DNA of 64,000 bases from Methylophaga marina. GTDB lineage: Bacteria > Pseudomonadota > Gammaproteobacteria > Nitrosococcales > Methylophagaceae. The stretch's first letter is position 1; every line of letters starts with the position of its first letter. The notes below the pieces were generated by a model. That model ran no database searches. It was not told the DNA's origin and worked only from the letters and a program-made list of their open reading frames with translations. The stretch covers positions 2,233,475-2,297,474 of the forward strand of contig NZ_AP027741.1 of assembly GCF_030296755.1 (NCBI RefSeq), written 5' to 3'. Shown piece after piece: positions 58,889-64,000 of the stretch. The position numbers and the translations under genes are program-made.

Positions 58889-59799
58889 AAAAAGACAAAA
58901 ACATAAAAGCTAGCGTAATCTTGCCAGTACACAATGCAGAAAAATATTTGAATAGTGCAATAGATTCAATACTGAATCAGACATTTAAAAATTTTGAATT
59001 ATTACTTCTTAACGATGGTAGCAACGATAACTCAGAACAAATAATAGATAGTTACGTCAGTCGAGATAGGCGTTGCAAAAAGTTTTCTTGGTCAAACAAA
59101 GGCCTCATCAAAACACTTAACATAGGGATTGAACAGTCTGTAGGTGAGATTATTTTCAGAATGGATGCAGATGATATAAGTTATCCTGATAGGTTTGAGA
59201 AACAAATCCTTTACTTGGAACAACATCCAGATTGCGTTGCAGTTGGTTCCAGAGTTCTACTTATTGATGACGAGTCATTACCAATCAGAGTTTTGGATGT
59301 ACCAACTGAGCATGAAGATATTGATAAAGAAAATTTAAAAGGTGCTGGCGCATCAATCGTTCATCCAACTGCTGCAATAAGAAAGAAAGCATTACTAAAA
59401 GTTAATGGGTACAGAGAAAGCTATCCTCATGCTGAAGATATAGATTTATTTCTTCGACTTGCTGAGCTTGGCGATCTTGCTAACATGGTCGATATACTTT
59501 TGAGTTACCGCCAACATGTATCAAGTGTTGGTTACAGCAAAAGAAAAGAACAACTCGATTCGATACTGAAAGCAATCAAAGATGCTAATTTCCGTAGGGG
59601 ACTCTTTAATGATGTTAATATCCAAAATAACATAAACCATAGTCCAGGATTATATGATGTTTACATTAAGTGGTCTTGGTGGGCGCTGCGAGCAGGAAAT
59701 AAAAAGACTGCGTGGAAATATCTTTTGAAGGCAGTGAGTTTAGAACCTTTTCATATGAGAAATTTAAACTTATTGATGTGTAATTTGAGGGGCAGGTAA
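58885..59799 (+). CDS. Glycosyltransferase family 2
   Basis: The 304-residue protein has the GT-A signatures: SVILPVHNAEKYLNSAIDSI, LLLNDGSNDNS, IFRMDADDISYPDRFEKQ (DxD) and HAEDIDLFLRLAE. The acceptor and donor sugars cannot be told. Its start overlaps the pyruvyltransferase stop by 4 nt. A gap of 142 nt follows, with no recognised feature. Confidence 0.9.
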   Translation: MKKDKNIKASVILPVHNAEKYLNSAIDSILNQTFKNFELLLLNDGSNDNSEQIIDSYVSRDRRCKKFSWSNKGLIKTLNIGIEQSVGEIIFRMDADDISYPDRFEKQILYLEQHPDCVAVGSRVLLIDDESLPIRVLDVPTEHEDIDKENLKGAGASIVHPTAAIRKKALLKVNGYRESYPHAEDIDLFLRLAELGDLANMVDILLSYRQHVSSVGYSKRKEQLDSILKAIKDANFRRGLFNDVNIQNNINHSPGLYDVYIKWSWWALRAGNKKTAWKYLLKAVSLEPFHMRNLNLLMCNLRGR

Positions 59800-59941
59800 G
59801 GTTTTAAATGAGTAGAAAAATAGAAGCTATCAATTTGTAAATTCTATTGTGTTTTAAGCGAAATGAATAGACATGATATTCATACGTCATTGAACTATAT
59901 TTCCTGATTTTTTCCTCAAAATATGAAAAGTTAAATTTAAA

Positions 59942-61313
59942 ATGCCGAATACTATTGCTAATGTTATTCTTATAATCTGGCCTCTAGCAGTAGTTTATCT
60001 GATAAACCGTTACCGGGTAGGAAAAGGTTCTTTACTATCACTGTTGCTAGCATATATGTTTCTTCCAGCACATATGTCAATAGACCTACCTATCTTACCT
60101 CCTCTTGATAAATTCACAATAACAACTATTACGATACTTTTTTTCTTGCTGCTGAAGAAAGTACCGATTGGGATCGGACTTCTACCTCTGAAATATAAAA
60201 TAGTCTTTGCTGTTTTGCTGGTGTCTCCATTTATCACTGCAGTTACAAACACAGAGCCTTACTTATTTTTAAGACCTCTCAGTCTATACGATGGCCTAAC
60301 AAACTCGATAGTGAGTTTTTTGTACTTTTTACCATTCTTTATTGGTCTAAAGTATTTTAGAGATACTGAAGCACATGAAAAATTAATTGCTTACTTTGCG
60401 TTAGCTGCTTTTGTCTATTCATTTTTTGCTCTATACGAAATAAGAATGAGTCCTCAACTACATCAACAAATTTATGGTTACTTTCCACATTCATGGGTTC
60501 AACAGAAGCGAAGCGGTGGTTTCAGAGCTATAGTTTTTATGGGGCATGGTCTATTGGTTGCCATGTTTTTAGCTATTGGTGTTGGCTTCTGGACATTGTT
60601 GAAAAAGAATAACCAGAAGATCTTTCGTTACAGTTTGAATTTTGGGTTATTAATCTGTTTGATCACTTTAATTCTCATGAAAAGTCTGGGAGCACTTTTG
60701 ATGGGAACGTTGTTATTGCTGTCTATTTATTTTCTTAAACCGACGCAGCAGATATTATTGTCAGTAATCATTGCAATTGTATTCATCACCTACCCATTCA
60801 CGTCTGCAACAGGATTATTTCCTCATGAAGATCTTTACGAGTTGGCAGCAACTTATAGCGAGGAGCGAGCTGGTTCGCTGAAATATAGGTTTGATAATGA
60901 AGAAATATTGCTAAATCATGCTAATGAGAAACCGCTTTTTGGTTGGGGGGATGGGCTCGCAGTAGAGTCTTTGACCCTGAAACTGGTAAAGATATTTCTG
61001 TGACAGATGGTTATTGGATCATTATTTTAGGAAAGTATGGTTGGGTCGGCTTTTTAAGTACATTTTTATTCATGATACTGCCAATATGGACTAGTTTTCG
61101 TAATCAGAAATTGTTGAGAGGTCAGGATATGTCTGTGCAGAGGTCGGTAGCAGCACATACCTTAATTTTATCTATCATTCTGATAGACCAACTCCTAACT
61201 CTTCACTAATTGATAATGGTTTATATTGGCTACTTGCTGGAAGTTTATTGGGGCGCCTAAACGAATTAGATAAGAATCGGGGCTCAACTATAAAGAATAC
61301 TGAAATAGAGTGA
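59942..61313 (+). CDS. O-antigen ligase/polymerase-like membrane protein (Wzy), two apparent frameshifts
   Basis: The protein has about ten membrane helices and the Wzy/WaaL-type large loop. The frame reads to FGWG, then breaks in a G6 run (60945-60950). The next frame continues as WARSRVFDPETGKDISVTDG. It ends early near LIID; a second break at CC (61188-61189) leads to NSSLIDNGLYWLLAGSLLG and TGA at 61313. Restoring both bases gives 457 residues, as expected. It should polymerise the EPS repeat units in the periplasm. Confidence 0.78.
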
Positions 61314-61392
61314 AACTTATTGTATTCAATATGAAGTTCTAGAATTATCTTGTGTATCAGTATCCTGTATTTATTAATAAAGCCTAAAAATT

Positions 61393-62454
61393 ATGAAAAA
61401 AATTTATTATTTAATTCCTGATATCAAGGTTAGGAGAAAGTGGTCTTTTATAGCTGCACTTAAATCTATATTCAAAGGCCAGCTTTTTCAATATACAAGT
61501 AGTTGTTTTACAAAAAAAGAAAAACCAGTTGGCGGTATTAAAGTAATTTATCAACATTGCCAAATGCTGAATGAGCTTGGCTATGATGCTTATCCTTTGA
61601 TGATGGGAGATTACTCGGGTAACTTTTTTGACTATAACAATGAAATTAAAACATTTGTGAACGAAAAAGAAAATATTAAAAAAGGCGACGTTGTAGTCGC
61701 CACTGAGTTTGAACCGTATGAAGGTTTGGTATTTAGAGATGCATTGAAGGTAATCTTTGTTCAAAATTGGTGGGGTGTTATAAAAAGACTTAAACCAGAA
61801 GATAGGCATCTAGACTATATTCAACTGGGCTATGATCATGTGTTTACATGCAGTCAGTATTGTTCAGAATATGTTTCAGAGAAAATGAATATTCCAGCAG
61901 CGACGATAACAAATGGAATTGACCTAGATGTTTTTTGTGAATCAAATATACAAAGAATACCTAATAGAGTACTGGCGATGTCCAGAAAGAATCCAGCAGA
62001 CCTAGAGCAATTAAAGAAATTGCTTTCGACTGCAGATATAGAACTACACGTTGTTGATGGATTATCACAGTCTGAACTTGTTCTGGAGTATCAATCTGCC
62101 GAAATATTCGTCACCTTAGGTTACCCTGAGGGATTTTCACTTCCTCCATTAGAGGCTATGGCCTGTGGTTGTGTTGTTATAGGATTTACTGGTGGTGGAG
62201 CAAATGAGTTTATGATAAATGAGCATACTGCCCTTGTGTCAAAGGATGGAGATTGTGAAAGTGTTTATAAGAACATAATTCGTATTCAAAAAGATTATGG
62301 TCTTAAAGAAAGGCTTAGACGTAATGGCCTTGAAATGGCTAGTAATTATGACTTGAAGAATACAAAAAAACAGCTTTCTGAGTACTATGAAATGATAATA
62401 GGAAAACCAGCTACACTAACTCCGGTTGCAACTGAGATTTCAAATGAACCATAA
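61393..62454 (+). CDS. Glycosyltransferase (GT4 family)
   Basis: The 353-residue protein has the GT4 pattern: GGIKVIYQHCQMLNELGYDA in the acceptor domain and YPEGFSLPPLEAMACGCVVIG (with the E-x7-E type segment) in the nucleotide-binding domain. TNGIDLDVF is also typical. It acts in the cytoplasm on the lipid-linked EPS unit. It overlaps the next gene by 11 nt. Confidence 0.88.
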   Translation: MKKIYYLIPDIKVRRKWSFIAALKSIFKGQLFQYTSSCFTKKEKPVGGIKVIYQHCQMLNELGYDAYPLMMGDYSGNFFDYNNEIKTFVNEKENIKKGDVVVATEFEPYEGLVFRDALKVIFVQNWWGVIKRLKPEDRHLDYIQLGYDHVFTCSQYCSEYVSEKMNIPAATITNGIDLDVFCESNIQRIPNRVLAMSRKNPADLEQLKKLLSTADIELHVVDGLSQSELVLEYQSAEIFVTLGYPEGFSLPPLEAMACGCVVIGFTGGGANEFMINEHTALVSKDGDCESVYKNIIRIQKDYGLKERLRRNGLEMASNYDLKNTKKQLSEYYEMIIGKPATLTPVATEISNEP

Positions 62455-63424
62455 TTCTAATATCAGAATTGTAATATCTATAGTTAATTACTGCTCGGCC
62501 AATCTCGTTTGTCAATTATTACCAGACCTTGTTAGTGAGCTAGAAGCGTTCAATGCTCGAGTTGTGATTGTTGATAATCACTCACCAGATAATTCAATAT
62601 CATTACTTACTGATTTCATTCAAAATGAAAAACTTCACGATAGTGTTTCCTTGGTTAGCTCAGATATTAATGGCGGTTTTTCTTACGGTAATAACCTAGC
62701 GATTAACTACGCTATAGAAACTCTTGCTTTTCAACCTGATTATGTTTTTCTTCTAAACCCAGATACAAAAATATTAAAATCAGCCTTGTGTAAACTAATT
62801 GACTTTATGGAAACCCACCCGAAAGCAGGAGTAGCTGGCAGTCAACTGGTTTCTGAGGCTGGAGACATACAACGCTCAGCATTTAACTTCCACTCATTAA
62901 TAAGCGAAGCATTGTCCAGCCTACGAATTGGCTTGCTTGATAAGTACTTTTCAAACTATCTCGTATCATCTGAGTTCATACCCAAAAACAGTTGTTTAGT
63001 TGACTGGGTAGCAGGCGCAAGTATGCTGGTGCGTTACTCAATGCTAGAAAATATTGGGTTGATGGACGAATCTTATTTTCTCTACTTTGAAGAAACTGAT
63101 TTTTGTTTACAGGCTAAACGTGCTGGTTGGGAGTGTTGGTATGTGCCACAAAGCCAGGTTGTTCATTATGTAGGTCAAAGCACTGGCGTGGTTAGTGGTG
63201 ATGTAAGTCGTCGAAGAAGACCTAAATATTGGTTTCAGTCACGTCAATATTATTTTAGAAAGAACCATGGTTTTTTCTATTGCTTAATTGCTGATCTTAT
63301 ATGGGGGCTAGGCTACTCTTTCACCAAACTTAGATACTTTATACAAGGTAAAAAGAGCTCTGATCCGGTTCATATGTGGAAGGACTTTTGGAGAAACTCA
63401 ATACTATTTTCATGGATTAAATAG
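62444..63424 (+). CDS. Glycosyltransferase family 2 (rhamnosyltransferase-like)
   Basis: About 326 residues with the pattern of bacterial rhamnosyl-type GT2 enzymes: VIVDNHSPDNS, FLLNPDTKI (DxD-like), VDWVAGASMLVRYSML and LYFEETDFCLQAKRAGW. The ATG at 62444 is chosen because the TTG at 62426 lies inside the preceding gene. It forms one run with the upstream GT4 gene and the following acetyltransferase. Confidence 0.88.
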   Translation: MNHNSNIRIVISIVNYCSANLVCQLLPDLVSELEAFNARVVIVDNHSPDNSISLLTDFIQNEKLHDSVSLVSSDINGGFSYGNNLAINYAIETLAFQPDYVFLLNPDTKILKSALCKLIDFMETHPKAGVAGSQLVSEAGDIQRSAFNFHSLISEALSSLRIGLLDKYFSNYLVSSEFIPKNSCLVDWVAGASMLVRYSMLENIGLMDESYFLYFEETDFCLQAKRAGWECWYVPQSQVVHYVGQSTGVVSGDVSRRRRPKYWFQSRQYYFRKNHGFFYCLIADLIWGLGYSFTKLRYFIQGKKSSDPVHMWKDFWRNSILFSWIK

Positions 63425-63433
63425 AGATTAGTA

Positions 63434-63946
63434 ATGTTCGACAATATTATTCAAGATAGAATCGCAAACTCAAAATCAATAAACCATGCAGGCTTCCGTG
63501 TTCTTTTAGTTTATAGATTTGGCAGGTGGAGAATGGAGGTTAGAAATAAATTAATTAGAGCTCCATTGAGTTTTATCTATCGAATCATGGAAAAACACGT
63601 CCGCTTTAAATATGGTATCGAACTACCCTACAGTTGTTGTATTGGCCAACAGCTCACTATTGAACATCAACATGGAATTGTGATTCACGGAAATGCAAAG
63701 ATTGGAAGTTTTTGTGTTATAAGGCAGGGAGTTACCATTGGGAATAAGACTACAACTTCTCCACATGAAGCACCAACAATAGGAGATCACGTCAACATAG
63801 GAGCGGGAGCTAAGTTGCTAGGTAACATAGTTATAGGTAACTATGTGACAATAGGAGCCAATGCTGTTGTTGTAACTGATTTACCTGATTATGCTGTAGC
63901 TGCTGGTATTCCCGCAAAGATTATCAAAATTAATTCTCATTTATAG
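63434..63946 (+). CDS. Left-handed beta-helix acetyltransferase (serine acetyltransferase-like)
   Basis: The 170-residue protein has hexapeptide repeats (IVIHGNAKIGSFCVIRQGVT, TIGDHVNIGAGAKLLGNIVI) and the catalytic-type EHQHGIVIH segment found in CysE-related sugar acetyltransferases. Within an EPS locus it probably O-acetylates the polysaccharide rather than serine. It lies 9 nt after the rhamnosyltransferase-like gene; the locus probably continues beyond the window. Confidence 0.86.
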   Translation: MFDNIIQDRIANSKSINHAGFRVLLVYRFGRWRMEVRNKLIRAPLSFIYRIMEKHVRFKYGIELPYSCCIGQQLTIEHQHGIVIHGNAKIGSFCVIRQGVTIGNKTTTSPHEAPTIGDHVNIGAGAKLLGNIVIGNYVTIGANAVVVTDLPDYAVAAGIPAKIIKINSHL

Positions 63947-64000
63947 CGATGTATATATTGGAAAATAAACACAACAATTAAGGATGAACTTGATTGTATT

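Overview
The window reads as chromosome of a free-living, flagellated gammaproteobacterium. The marker genes (FliL/FliM, UbiH/UbiI/PepP/YgfB, ZapA with 6S RNA, CarAB-GreA, RlmE-FtsH-FolP-GlmM-TpiA-SecG-tRNA-Leu) are all in gammaproteobacterial order. Zwf, Ppc and an exosortase-type exopolysaccharide (EPS) locus would fit a marine methylotroph such as Methylophaga, but that genus call is an inference from general resemblance only.

Layout. 1-1.85 kb: end of a flagellar operon (fliM, fliL, a second fliL-like gene), minus strand. 1.9-8.7 kb: psd, zwf, glgA and ppc (phospholipid and central carbon metabolism). 8.7-16.3 kb: a tightly packed minus-strand run from uvrD through a TRAP-type binding protein, a DUF411 protein, a DMT transporter, an SMP-30-like protein and a DEAD-box helicase to a PqiA-like protein. 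16.4-19.8 kb: trxA, rhlB, two unknown genes and a DUF502 membrane protein. 19.8-25 kb: ubiI-ubiH-pepP-ygfB (minus), diverging from a small coiled-coil gene, zapA and 6S RNA. 25.2-29.9 kb: OFA-family transporter, aroE, hemB, nitrilase-family protein. 30-41.4 kb: carAB-greA, rlmE, ftsH, folP, glmM, tpiA, secG and tRNA-Leu(GAG).

41.5 kb to the right end is an EPS locus directly 3' of the tRNA. It holds cysC and a DHH phosphoesterase, an initiating sugar transferase, and three tandem cassettes. Each cassette is a c-di-GMP-I-like riboswitch, a small VPxPA-CTERM surface protein and a terminator. Next come the export and chain-length machinery (Wza-like, beta-barrel, Wzz, BY-kinase, ATPase), a large beta-helix protein, and glycosyltransferase, flippase, pyruvyltransferase, polymerase and acetyltransferase genes. 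Together they would build, polymerise, modify and export a surface polysaccharide, with the three sorted proteins probably set by c-di-GMP. No exosortase gene lies inside the window.

A general caution: six genes (glgA, rhlB, the DUF502 gene, the sugar transferase, the pyruvyltransferase and the polymerase) contain eight apparent one-base losses, nearly all in homopolymer runs. Restoring one base at each site gives a full-length family member every time. This looks more like under-called homopolymers than eight real mutations. No insertion sequence, CRISPR array, integrase or prophage was seen.
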